The position numbers and the translations under genes are program-made. From positions 1 through 14,770 of the forward strand of contig JAAZHL010000300.1 of the NCBI GenBank assembly GCA_012510755.1: DNA of 14,770 bases, in the 5' to 3' direction. The notes under the pieces are model-generated. The model had not been told where the DNA came from. It did no database searches and was given only the letters and a program-made list of their open reading frames with translations. Below, piece after piece: positions 7,601 through 12,999 of the stretch. The stretch's first letter is position 1; every line of letters begins with the position of its first letter. Source of the stretch: Leucobacter sp. (lineage in GTDB: Bacteria; Actinomycetota; Actinomycetes; Actinomycetales; Microbacteriaceae).

Positions 7601-8174
7601 GTGGGTCGAACGGCGAGCGAGCACAGCAGTAGGCAGCTCGATCATGCTCGGCGGTCTGAGCAGCGCCAGTGACTTTGACAGCGACTCTGGCAGCAACTTC
7701 GGCAGCGATAGAGACGAACGCGACGACCCACAGCTGGGCCAGGCACAGCAGCACACTCCAGAACGCGAGCCGAAAGAAGAACTGAGCGCACTGATCGATC
7801 AATTCGAACAATCTCGGTGGGCCGACCTGCAGCCGCTGGCGGTAGAGCTTGAACTCACGATTCCATTCGCAGGCAGCACCCTGGTGTGTAAGCTCGACGC
7901 CATTTACCAATACGGTGATGGTGAAGACGCCCGCTACGAGATAGTCGATTGGAAGTCGGGGGTGCCGCCAAAAACAGATGACGAGCGGGCGACACGATTT
8001 CTGCAGCTCGACCTCTACCGGCAGGCCTACGCGGCGTGGTCAGGCGTCCCCATCGAGAATATTGAAGTCACGCTGTTCTATGTCGCAGCTGGTCTCGAGC
8101 TGCGCGGGCAGAACCAGCACAGTCTTGAAGAACTCGAACGGCTCTGGCTGGCCGCCCGAGCGTCACTCGGTTGA
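4563..8174 (+). CDS. adnB: AdnB-like subunit of AdnAB helicase-nuclease
   Basis: A 1203-aa protein with an intact UvrD-type motor and a C-terminal RecB-like nuclease; in mycobacteria AdnB is the driving motor. Seen: Q motif PTPEQ (43-47), Walker A AGAGSGKT (63-70), GLTFTRKAAAEL (Ia), DEVQD (321-325), GDPHQSIYGFRGA (347-359), TVHGAKGLEWD (motif V, 723-733), EERRLAYVALTR (motif VI, from 804). Nuclease: G1008-x3-H1012, D1112, D1129-W-K1131, and QLDLYRQAY from 1148. It is about 100 residues longer than mycobacterial AdnB, owing to an acidic Ser/Thr/Asp-rich linker (about 860-950) and a second low-complexity insert (1036-1070) between the His motif and the catalytic Asp. Two starts are possible: ATG4563, after AGGGA, and ATG4599, which overlaps the adnA stop as ATGA and looks equally plausible; numbering here uses 4563. 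The last 12 bp overlap the convergent phosphotransferase-like gene. Confidence 0.88.
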   Translation: MSTAHYSGGEPRMTATSSNTVPVFSAARIAELIAESPDKVKWPTPEQAEVIEQPLHGCVLVIAGAGSGKTETMANRVVWLVANGLASPSEVLGLTFTRKAAAELGERINLRLRGFSERLALPEVQRSLTAAERERAAKLEELMHEGIDLPEVSTYNAFASGVVQEFGALAGLVPGSAVIDQATAWRIARRIVLESTDDRLSTSEVSLATTVQRVIKIDHAVSDHLTTFDEVIRASQSLDRLATLPYNEKREHGLYAPIETLLENMQSTQLAVSLAKEFAAVKRERGLVEFSDQLALAVETLRRSPTAVHTLRTRTPIVLLDEVQDTSVAQTTLLSMIFAGNSVMAVGDPHQSIYGFRGASASNLRTFHSDFRDPKSPTAAAKTLTLSVSWRNPTVVLDAANAVSEPLTVKLKKEAAGLAVKSLQSRASYLKEDEPEGALALKALVCETIDEEFAALAEWMREARLEFFALNQTLPTAAVVVRTRTHMAALSAALWAAGVPNRIVGFGGLLTTPEVTDLVCLLRCVWRADANSELVRLLAGPRFRLGVSDLRGFAESARWFAERDHEKQRISHDIPSAAQLLPDPDRQFTLLDALDEIAALKSLDHAALRRISEVGKLRLHEAGQMLRGLRYEVGGDLLGLIRSASYALNLDIELDALTHTNYEGAAGARANLEAFSELAEGFLANDETGTLASLLDWIELATEDDEAAEHVPAPEPGTVQLITVHGAKGLEWDLVAIPRLVEGEFPTNAREGAGWLRPAELPDELRGDAAARPRLELSEADTQKEALAAIEVYKQQLRDKHDEEERRLAYVALTRVASKLLLTCSFWGGQTTARRPSPFLRELQAAGLIDELPAASAYETDPSESDGRTLSWPPDPLGTRAASVRAAADLVREKMQHGGDPADIETDASGGTPTTIDHESASSATDTQVASQTAQDPDEQRASDQPLFELAQVLLAEREAEGSGSAAAPAAERLTASTLHEFIEDSEQSERRRLRPMPMRPYRRTRTGNLFHEWVERRASTAVGSSIMLGGLSSASDFDSDSGSNFGSDRDERDDPQLGQAQQHTPEREPKEELSALIDQFEQSRWADLQPLAVELELTIPFAGSTLVCKLDAIYQYGDGEDARYEIVDWKSGVPPKTDDERATRFLQLDLYRQAYAAWSGVPIENIEVTLFYVAAGLELRGQNQHSLEELERLWLAARASLG
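7668..7715 (+). repeat. Degenerate 12-bp repeat coding S-[DN]-x-[DG] in AdnB
   Basis: Four consecutive tetrapeptides SDFD, SDSG, SNFG, SDRD (residues 1036-1051) arise from a diverged 12-bp unit. The insert is flexible and acidic and lies inside the nuclease domain between the GxxxH motif and the catalytic D1112. It is probably a surface loop grown by slippage. Confidence 0.7.
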
Positions 8175-8207
8175 GTTCGTATCGCTTGAGTTTTTGTCGG
8201 TTGACTT
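8163..8207 (-). repeat. Degenerate 15-bp repeat at the end of the phosphotransferase-like gene
   Basis: On the minus strand the last codons form three 15-base units (aagtcaaccgacaaa, aactcaagcgatacg, aactcaaccgagtga), encoding KSTDK, NSSDT and NSTE-stop. The last unit ends exactly at the TGA and lies on the convergent overlap with adnB. Confidence 0.6.
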
Positions 8208-9293
8208 CTCACCTGTGAGATCTGCGGGGTCTGAGAAATCACCGTCAACTTCGAAGACGCGATCCTCGTCAAGTGCTTCAAACTCGGCGGTCTCAGATCG
8301 CAAATCACCCTCAATCACAGGCGTTCGATCAAGCAACTGCTCAACCTCGAGATCAGAAAGCGCGGGGCGCTCTTGCGCATGCGGAGCGGCGCTGCTGATG
8401 CGGTCAACAAGATGGTCGAGCATGCTTACCGCGTCATCGATCACCGCTTGATCGTGCGAATCAACACCGTGCAATAGCCACTTCGCGACGTCGAGCTCAT
8501 GATAAAACTTTGCACGGGCGCGCATCTCTTGTATGCCAGCAATATCTCTCAGATTGGAGTACTGCGCGCGGGCAGCCTCGGCTGCCTCCGCCGAAGATGC
8601 GAACAACCACGAAAGATCGGTCGCGGGGTCACCGAGTGAACATTCGCTCCAGCCCAGCACACCAACCACTTCGTCTGTCTCGCACAAGAGCGACTCGGCG
8701 TCGATGGAACCGTGAATGACCGTTGGCTCGAAACTCCACAGCACGTCGGCATCGATCGCCTGCTGCCAGCGGGCTTCAACCGTCGAGGGCAACAGACCTG
8801 ACTGCGCCGCACGCCGAATGAGCCGAGCCGCTGCCATACGAACCTCTTCGGCGTCGCGCGCCGTCAAACCTGCTTGCCGAACAACTGCCGTTGGCAGCGA
8901 GTGAATTGCGGCGAGCACGGTGGCTGCGCTTTTCAGCAACGACGGGCTCGATTCAAACTCGGCGAGGCTTGCTGGCTGCCCACCCAAAAAGGTGCTCGCC
9001 ACTGCGCGGCTATCGCCGGCTCGGGTAATGCCGAGGGTCACAGGGACCTCAAACGGCAGCTTCTCACGAACGCCGTCAGTGAGCGCAGCAAGTCCCAATA
9101 ATTCGCCCGACTGTCGTACCTCTGCTGCTGATGTCGTTGGGATGCGAATGATGACTTCGCCACGATTGGTCGCGAGCACCGCCGAGGTGAATTCGCCCCC
9201 GCTGAACGACGTGTGGGGCCTCACACCGAACACCTCGAGCTGTGGCACGGCCGAGGTGGCGAGGGCGGCTAGAGTAAAGGGAGTGCTGGCCAT
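8163..9293 (-). CDS. APH-fold phosphotransferase-like protein, probably catalytically degenerate
   Basis: A 376-aa protein with the aminoglycoside/macrolide phosphotransferase fold. The C-lobe landmarks are recognisable (IHGSIDAESLL at 193-203, VLGW at 212-215, GDPATDLSWLF at 221-231), but key residues are changed. The catalytic Asp of HGD is S196, the metal-binding Asn is S201, and the DFG-like Asp of the (I/V)DW motif is G214. The N-lobe strand EVIIRIP has Arg where ATP-binding Lys is expected. A Ser/Asp-rich acidic tail (about 329-376) follows the kinase fold. ATG9293 is chosen because TACGCT lies 7 nt upstream and the longer reading has a non-kinase-like, low-complexity extension that covers the nudC promoter. 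It is convergent with adnB (12-bp overlap) and divergent from nudC. Kinase-like genes at this place are known in actinobacteria, often annotated as macrolide phosphotransferases; resistance activity is not supported here. Confidence 0.75.
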   Translation of the reverse strand: MASTPFTLAALATSAVPQLEVFGVRPHTSFSGGEFTSAVLATNRGEVIIRIPTTSAAEVRQSGELLGLAALTDGVREKLPFEVPVTLGITRAGDSRAVASTFLGGQPASLAEFESSPSLLKSAATVLAAIHSLPTAVVRQAGLTARDAEEVRMAAARLIRRAAQSGLLPSTVEARWQQAIDADVLWSFEPTVIHGSIDAESLLCETDEVVGVLGWSECSLGDPATDLSWLFASSAEAAEAARAQYSNLRDIAGIQEMRARAKFYHELDVAKWLLHGVDSHDQAVIDDAVSMLDHLVDRISSAAPHAQERPALSDLEVEQLLDRTPVIEGDLRSETAEFEALDEDRVFEVDGDFSDPADLTGEKSTDKNSSDTNSTE

Positions 9294-9300
9294 ACCATTC

Positions 9301-9306
9301 AGCGTA
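9301..9306 (-). promoter_or_regulatory. -10 hexamer TACGCT for a leaderless phosphotransferase-like transcript
   Basis: On the minus strand TACGCT is followed by 7 nt (GAATGGT) and then ATG at 9293. No Shine-Dalgarno is present. The hexamer is identical to that upstream of adnA. Confidence 0.5.
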
Positions 9307-9337
9307 GGCAGACCGACGGTGAACTGGTATTCGCCAC

Positions 9338-9379
9338 GCGCAGAGGCAGGCAATGGAGAACTTGCGCAGAGCGGAGAAC
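9338..9379 (+). repeat. Interleaved direct repeats in the nudC leader
   Basis: GCGCAGAG occurs at 9338-9345 and 9364-9371, and GGAGAAC at 9355-9361 and 9373-9379. The order is preserved but the spacing differs (9 nt versus 1 nt), as in an imperfect tandem duplication with a deletion. The second GGAGA is the nudC ribosome site; the first overlaps the start of a 10-codon ORF. Confidence 0.5.
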
Positions 9380-9385
9380 GAATGA
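9353..9385 (+). CDS. Possible 10-codon upstream ORF coupled to nudC
   Basis: ATG at 9353 opens a 10-codon frame (MENLRRAENE) whose TGA overlaps the nudC ATG as ATGA (9382-9385). GAGG at 9343-9346 sits 6 nt upstream, a reasonable ribosome site. If translated, ribosomes ending here would be placed on the nudC start. There is no homology evidence for such a short peptide, and chance is a real alternative. Confidence 0.3.
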   Translation: MENLRRAENE

Positions 9386-10305
9386 CAGGCCAAGCCAGGC
9401 AGCTACTATCTGCAGAACTCGTTGATCGTGATGCCGGCACTCGGTTTAGTGAAGACGCGCTCGACGCGGCCTGGCGTGAGCAAGGCTCACTGTTGCTGCG
9501 CATACGCGACGTTAAGGTGCCGCTGCAAGAGTCAACTGATGGCGTGATGCGGCTCGATCTCATACCAGTGATCGGCGAGCGACAGTCTGCGCACCTCTAT
9601 CTTGGGCGGCACGCTGGCACCGCGGTGTTTGCGGTCGCCGAAAGTGAATCAGAAGACACCTATGACTCGGGCCGACTCACTGAGCCCGCAGGGGGGTGGG
9701 TGCACCCGTTCATGACTGGCGAGCGGCTTATCGCGCCGCATCGCGAACTGATGATGGTTGCGCTTGCGCTGACAAACTGGCATCGCACCATGCCCTTTTC
9801 GCCGCGTGATGGTGGCGCAACCACCCCAGCGCAAGGCGGGTGGGCTCGACTGGACGAGCGCGGGGGAGAGCACTTTCCTCGCACTGACCCCGCGGTGATC
9901 ATGCTTATCGAACACGATAACAAAGTGCTGCTTGGCTCGAATGTGTTGTGGGAGAGCGGTCGCTTTTCGCTGCTCGCTGGTTTCGTTGAGGCAGGCGAGA
10001 GCGCGGAACAAGCGGTCGTGCGAGAGGTCAGAGAAGAAGCTGGCGTTGAAGTGGGCAACGTGCGATATGTTGCTTCTCAGCCGTGGCCATTTCCGCGGTC
10101 GCTCATGCTTGGATTTCGCGCCAGCTTGAGCCCTGGGGCTGACCCCGCAGACCTGATTCCCGACACCTCTGAGATTTCAGAACTGCGCTGGTTCACTCGG
10201 GACGAACTCGTACGACCAGTGCCAGGTCTGCTGCTTCCCGGGAAGTTGTCGATCGCGCGCTGGCTCATCGACAAGTGGGTCGACGAGGGCGACAGTGGTC
10301 GATGA
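9382..10305 (+). CDS. nudC: NudC-type NAD(H) pyrophosphatase / RNA NAD-decapping Nudix hydrolase
   Basis: A 307-aa Nudix hydrolase. The Nudix box is complete: G200-x5-E206-x7-R214-E-V-R-E218-E219-x-G221. The diagnostic NudC element SQPWPFPxS is present at 232-240 (SQPWPFPRS), which separates NADH pyrophosphatases from other Nudix enzymes. NudC cleaves NAD(H) to NMN(H) and AMP and removes NAD caps from RNA in the cytoplasm. The zinc-ribbon segment before the Nudix domain (F139 to R167, including PRDGG and GGWARL) keeps its outline but has none of the four cysteines of E. coli NudC, so zinc is probably not bound. ATG9382 is chosen over the longer open frame because GGAGA lies 4-5 nt upstream and the protein then matches family length. 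The stop overlaps the start of uvrD2, implying one operon. Identity is confident. Confidence 0.92.
   Translation: MTGQARQLLSAELVDRDAGTRFSEDALDAAWREQGSLLLRIRDVKVPLQESTDGVMRLDLIPVIGERQSAHLYLGRHAGTAVFAVAESESEDTYDSGRLTEPAGGWVHPFMTGERLIAPHRELMMVALALTNWHRTMPFSPRDGGATTPAQGGWARLDERGGEHFPRTDPAVIMLIEHDNKVLLGSNVLWESGRFSLLAGFVEAGESAEQAVVREVREEAGVEVGNVRYVASQPWPFPRSLMLGFRASLSPGADPADLIPDTSEISELRWFTRDELVRPVPGLLLPGKLSIARWLIDKWVDEGDSGR
10285..10289 (+). promoter_or_regulatory. Shine-Dalgarno GAGGG for uvrD2 inside nudC
   Basis: GAGGG lies 5 nt before the GTG at 10295, within the last codons of nudC. It supports the GTG start and translational coupling with nudC, whose stop (10303-10305) lies inside the uvrD2 reading frame region. 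Confidence 0.6.
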
Positions 10306-12025
10306 CCTGCTTGCTGGGCTTGACCCCGAACAGCGTCAAATAGCTGAATGCTTGCGGGGTCCGGTCTGTGTGCTCGCGGGTGCCGGTACGGGGAAGACAC
10401 GCACGCTGACACACCGAATTGCACACGGAGTGCGCACCGGCGTGTATGCGCCTGGGCGGGTACTTGCCGTCACCTTTACGCGAAAGGCTGCCGCAGAATT
10501 GCAGGCACGGTTGCGACACCTTGGGGCAGAAGGTGTGCGCGCCCAGACCTTTCACGGTGCGGCGCTCGCGCAGCTGGGATTCTTTTGGCCGCAATTGATT
10601 GGTGGCACCGCTCCAAAAGTCATTGGTGGCAAGGTGCCCGTCATTTCGCAGGCCGTCGAATCGTTGAACTTGCGTCTGCCTGCAGAAACGTTGCGTGATA
10701 TTGCAGCCGAGATTGAATGGCGCAAGGTGTCGATGCTCAGTGTGGAAACTTATGCGGGGCTGTTTACCTCGAATGACCAACCCCGGCTCGCACCCTCGGG
10801 GGTGACTCCAGAGCAATTGATTGCGATTCATGAGCGTTACACGCAGTTGCTCGACGAACGGCGACAGATTGATTTTGAAGATGTGCTGATTCTTGCCACT
10901 GGCATGCTTGAGAGCGAGCCTCGCGCTGCCATGCAGGTGCGCGAGCAATACCGGTTCTTCACGGTCGACGAGTACCAAGACGTTTCGCCTTTGCAACATG
11001 CGCTGCTGCGGGTGTGGCTTGGAGAACGTGACGACTTATGCGTGGTCGGTGACGCAAGCCAAACGATCTATAGCTTCGCGGGGGCGACAAGTTCGTACTT
11101 GTTGCGATTTGGGCTCGAGCATCAGGGCGCCAACGAGTTTCGTCTCGAGCGCAACTACCGGTCAGATGAGCGCATTGTGCGGGCGGCAAACACACTGATG
11201 CGTGACCAGCCAGGATCACTGACGTTGCGAGCGCAGCGCCAGGGGCAGGCAGGCGCCGCTGTAGGTGCCTCTGCACGCGACTCTGCAGCGCACAGTGCAG
11301 TGAGCGCCGAGTGGTTCGACACTGAGCATGAAGAAGCTCAGGCGGTGGCCGCATCAATTCGTGCGAGCATCGATGCCGGTATGCCCACCAGCGATATCGC
11401 AGTGCTCTATCGTGCCAACGCCCAGTCGGCGAACATTGAATCTGCGCTGCAACAGGTTGGCGTGCAGGTGAAGGTGCACGGTGCGCAACGATTTTTTGAT
11501 CGAGCCGAGGTGCGTCAGGCGGTACTGCTGCTGCAAGGGCAGACAAAAGTTCACGATCCACGACCCCTGTTTCAAGTCGTGAGCGACGTGCTGCGTGCGG
11601 TGGGTTGGACGACGAGTCCACCACAGGGTGGTGCGGCACGCGAGAAATGGGAGTCCTTGAATGCGATCTTGGCTCTGGTCGATGAACTGCCCGCTGCAAC
11701 GACGATCAAAATGTTCAGTGACGAGTTGCTCGTGCGCTCTCGCACCCATCATGAGCCGACGATCGATGCGGTGACGCTCAGCGCGGTGCATGCCGCGAAG
11801 GGGCTGGAATGGAGCTTGGTGCATCTCATCGGTATGAGTGAGGGGCTCATGCCGAGTGCCTATGCGAAAGATTCCCAAGCAATCGACGAAGAACGCAGGC
11901 TCGCCTACGTGGCGATCACGCGGGCGCGCGATGTGCTGCGTATCTCTGGCACTGCTGGTTCGGCACGCACCGCGAGAACGCCGTCACGTTTTCTGGCAGA
12001 GGCGGGGCTGCGCTTCACGAGGTGA
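10295..12025 (+). CDS. uvrD2: UvrD2-type superfamily 1 DNA helicase, short form
   Basis: A 576-aa SF1A helicase with a full motor set: DPEQ (Q motif), AGAGTGKT (28-35, K34), AVTFTRKAAAELQARL (Ia), AQTFHG (Ib), DEYQD (225-229), GDASQTIYSFAGA (III), RNYRS (IV), AVHAAKGLEW (V, H499, K502) and EERRLAYVAITRAR (VI, to R545). It translocates 3'-5' on single-stranded DNA in repair, by family. The gene following nudC in mycobacteria is uvrD2, which supports the name. Mycobacterial UvrD2 is about 700 aa with a C-terminal HRDC domain and a tetracysteine module; here the protein ends 31 residues after motif VI and has neither. The GTG start has a GAGGG site and overlaps nudC. The stop is followed by a 16-bp tandem repeat. 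A generic UvrD/PcrA paralogue is the alternative name. Confidence 0.85.
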   Translation: MVDDLLAGLDPEQRQIAECLRGPVCVLAGAGTGKTRTLTHRIAHGVRTGVYAPGRVLAVTFTRKAAAELQARLRHLGAEGVRAQTFHGAALAQLGFFWPQLIGGTAPKVIGGKVPVISQAVESLNLRLPAETLRDIAAEIEWRKVSMLSVETYAGLFTSNDQPRLAPSGVTPEQLIAIHERYTQLLDERRQIDFEDVLILATGMLESEPRAAMQVREQYRFFTVDEYQDVSPLQHALLRVWLGERDDLCVVGDASQTIYSFAGATSSYLLRFGLEHQGANEFRLERNYRSDERIVRAANTLMRDQPGSLTLRAQRQGQAGAAVGASARDSAAHSAVSAEWFDTEHEEAQAVAASIRASIDAGMPTSDIAVLYRANAQSANIESALQQVGVQVKVHGAQRFFDRAEVRQAVLLLQGQTKVHDPRPLFQVVSDVLRAVGWTTSPPQGGAAREKWESLNAILALVDELPAATTIKMFSDELLVRSRTHHEPTIDAVTLSAVHAAKGLEWSLVHLIGMSEGLMPSAYAKDSQAIDEERRLAYVAITRARDVLRISGTAGSARTARTPSRFLAEAGLRFTR

Positions 12026-12048
12026 CCGGTGGTCTGCTCGCATGGTTG

Positions 12049-12085
12049 TGCGGAAGTGCGGTTATGCGGAAGTGCGGTTATGCGG
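12049..12085. repeat. 16-bp tandem repeat at the uvrD2/ThiF-like convergent junction
   Basis: The unit tgcggaagtgcggtta occurs twice exactly (12049-12064 and 12065-12080), followed by tgcgg (12081-12085). On the minus strand each copy carries GCATAA. The copy next to the ThiF-like gene supplies its actual stop codon (12078-12080); the second TAA lies beyond it. It occupies most of the 52-bp gap after the uvrD2 stop. Confidence 0.9.
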
Positions 12086-12890
12086 CGAGTTGCTCGTGCT
12101 TCTCAAGCGCCGTGCAGCCGCACCGTGGATGGGCTGCGATTGTCTGCACAGTCATGAACGGGCTGAGGCGCCCACCCTGTAAGTCAAAACGCAGACGGGT
12201 TGCTGCCAGCGAGGGAGTGCCTGCCCGCCAGTTTTCACACTCATTGAGCGCAAGTGCAGCGAGAACGCCGAGAGTCGCCTTGCTCGCGAACGGAATAACT
12301 GTCGTACTGAGTTGGGCCGCCAGCACTGCACCCAATGGCCGATCGTCTAGTCGATCAAGCTCGATGCAGCTTAAACACGGTGACGTGCCCGGCATGACGA
12401 GCGGACCGACGCTGACGCTGCGATCGCTGAGCAGAATCGGCAGATGGGCGACTTCATTGATCAAGAGCACGTGTGCGCGCGCAGCTGGTGAAAGAAAATG
12501 TTCGATAATGACTGCGAAAGACGCGTGCTCAGGATCGCTCAGGGTGAGTCCGCCCTGTACTGCCGCGCGCTGCACAGCATCTGCGAGCACCCCCTGGCCG
12601 AGAACAGCAATTGACGCTTTTGGCGGTGTCACTTGATGACGAGGGGTGAGCACGGGTGACAGGCGCTTGAGCAAGTTGTGGCTCTCGAACTCGGTGAGGC
12701 CAGCGAGGGCGGCCGAGTGCTGCAGCGAGAGTGCATCGATGCCGTCTTTGAGTAGGTGGATGAAGCGTTGCTCAGCGACAGATGGGGCAATGAGCCGAAG
12801 CTCTGCACGGTCGAACCCAAATCGCAGCACCTCGGGAGTCTCCCAGCACATGGGAAACTCTGGGTTCAAACGTATGAGATCAGCACGCAT
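12078..12890 (-). CDS. Orphan ThiF-like / TOMM cyclodehydratase-type protein
   Basis: A 270-aa protein resembling the E1/ThiF-like proteins annotated in actinobacteria as TOMM precursor leader-binding or bacteriocin cyclodehydratase-domain proteins. The N-terminal third (1-80) may be the winged-helix RiPP-recognition-like part. A glycine-rich strand-turn (AVLGQGVLADAV, from residue 95) starts the Rossmann-like half. VGPLVMPGTSPCLSC (161-175) with C172 and C175, and HPRCGC near the end (C257, C259), would form a zinc site as in the ThiF superfamily. No YcaO, dehydrogenase or standard precursor gene is in the window, so it is not evidently part of a thiazole/oxazole cluster. ATG12890 lacks a clear ribosome site; an SD-preceded 18-codon ORF overlaps it. 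The gene lies downstream of, and in the same direction as, the metalloprotease. Similar proteins accompany that metalloprotease in other actinobacteria; their substrate is not known to me. Confidence 0.7.
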   Translation of the reverse strand: MRADLIRLNPEFPMCWETPEVLRFGFDRAELRLIAPSVAEQRFIHLLKDGIDALSLQHSAALAGLTEFESHNLLKRLSPVLTPRHQVTPPKASIAVLGQGVLADAVQRAAVQGGLTLSDPEHASFAVIIEHFLSPAARAHVLLINEVAHLPILLSDRSVSVGPLVMPGTSPCLSCIELDRLDDRPLGAVLAAQLSTTVIPFASKATLGVLAALALNECENWRAGTPSLAATRLRFDLQGGRLSPFMTVQTIAAHPRCGCTALEKHEQLAA

Positions 12891-12936
12891 ACTGACTATC
12901 GTTACCTGCCAGGCGTGCGCCGATGAGGTTATTCAC
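12880..12936 (-). CDS. Possible 18-codon ORF overlapping the ThiF-like start
   Basis: On the minus strand GTG at 12936 opens an 18-codon frame ending ...NDSQYAC, with GAGG 4 nt upstream. Its TGA lies 11 nt inside the ThiF-like gene. It could couple translation to that gene, which has no ribosome site of its own. A RiPP precursor role is imaginable because the peptide ends in Ser/Gln/Tyr/Ala/Cys next to a TOMM-like protein, but 18 residues is very short for that. Low confidence. Confidence 0.2.
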   Translation of the reverse strand: MNNLIGARLAGNDSQYAC

Positions 12937-12999
12937 AGCACCTCGATGCGCGAGCACGGTGGCGCCCCCTGTGGGCGACAAGACGTGAGACGTGCGGTG
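12891..12999. other. 109-bp gap between metalloprotease and ThiF-like gene
   Basis: Contains most of the 18-codon ORF (12891-12936) and a GC hairpin CGCCC-N5-GGGCG at 12963-12977 with no following T-run on either strand. The hairpin could end the metalloprotease transcript but lacks the usual tail. A -10-like AACGAT lies 7 nt before the ThiF-like ATG with a mismatch in its first base. No regulatory element can be asserted. Confidence 0.4.

Noticed and set aside
8163..9293. Macrolide or aminoglycoside resistance gene
   Set aside because: The catalytic Asp, Asn and metal-binding Asp are all replaced, and the genomic setting is housekeeping.
8163..9563. 466-aa reading of the phosphotransferase-like gene
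   Set aside because: The first 90 residues are low-complexity and antisense to the nudC start; a -10 hexamer is placed for ATG9293.
8920..10305. 461-aa reading of nudC
   Set aside because: The extra 154 residues are antisense to the phosphotransferase-like gene; ATG9382 has a ribosome site and gives family length.
1405..12025. A new anti-phage defence island (three helicases, two nuclease domains, kinase-like protein, toxin-antitoxin)
   Set aside because: Gene order and motifs match the conserved actinobacterial adnAB, nudC and uvrD2 region; no restriction, CRISPR or mobile gene is present.
12929..12937. TTATTCACA, a match to the DnaA-box pattern TTATNCACA
   Set aside because: A single 9-mer with no clustered boxes or AT-rich region; chance is likely.
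12963..12977. GC hairpin CGCCC-N5-GGGCG as a terminator
   Set aside because: Only 5 bp of stem and no T-run on either strand.
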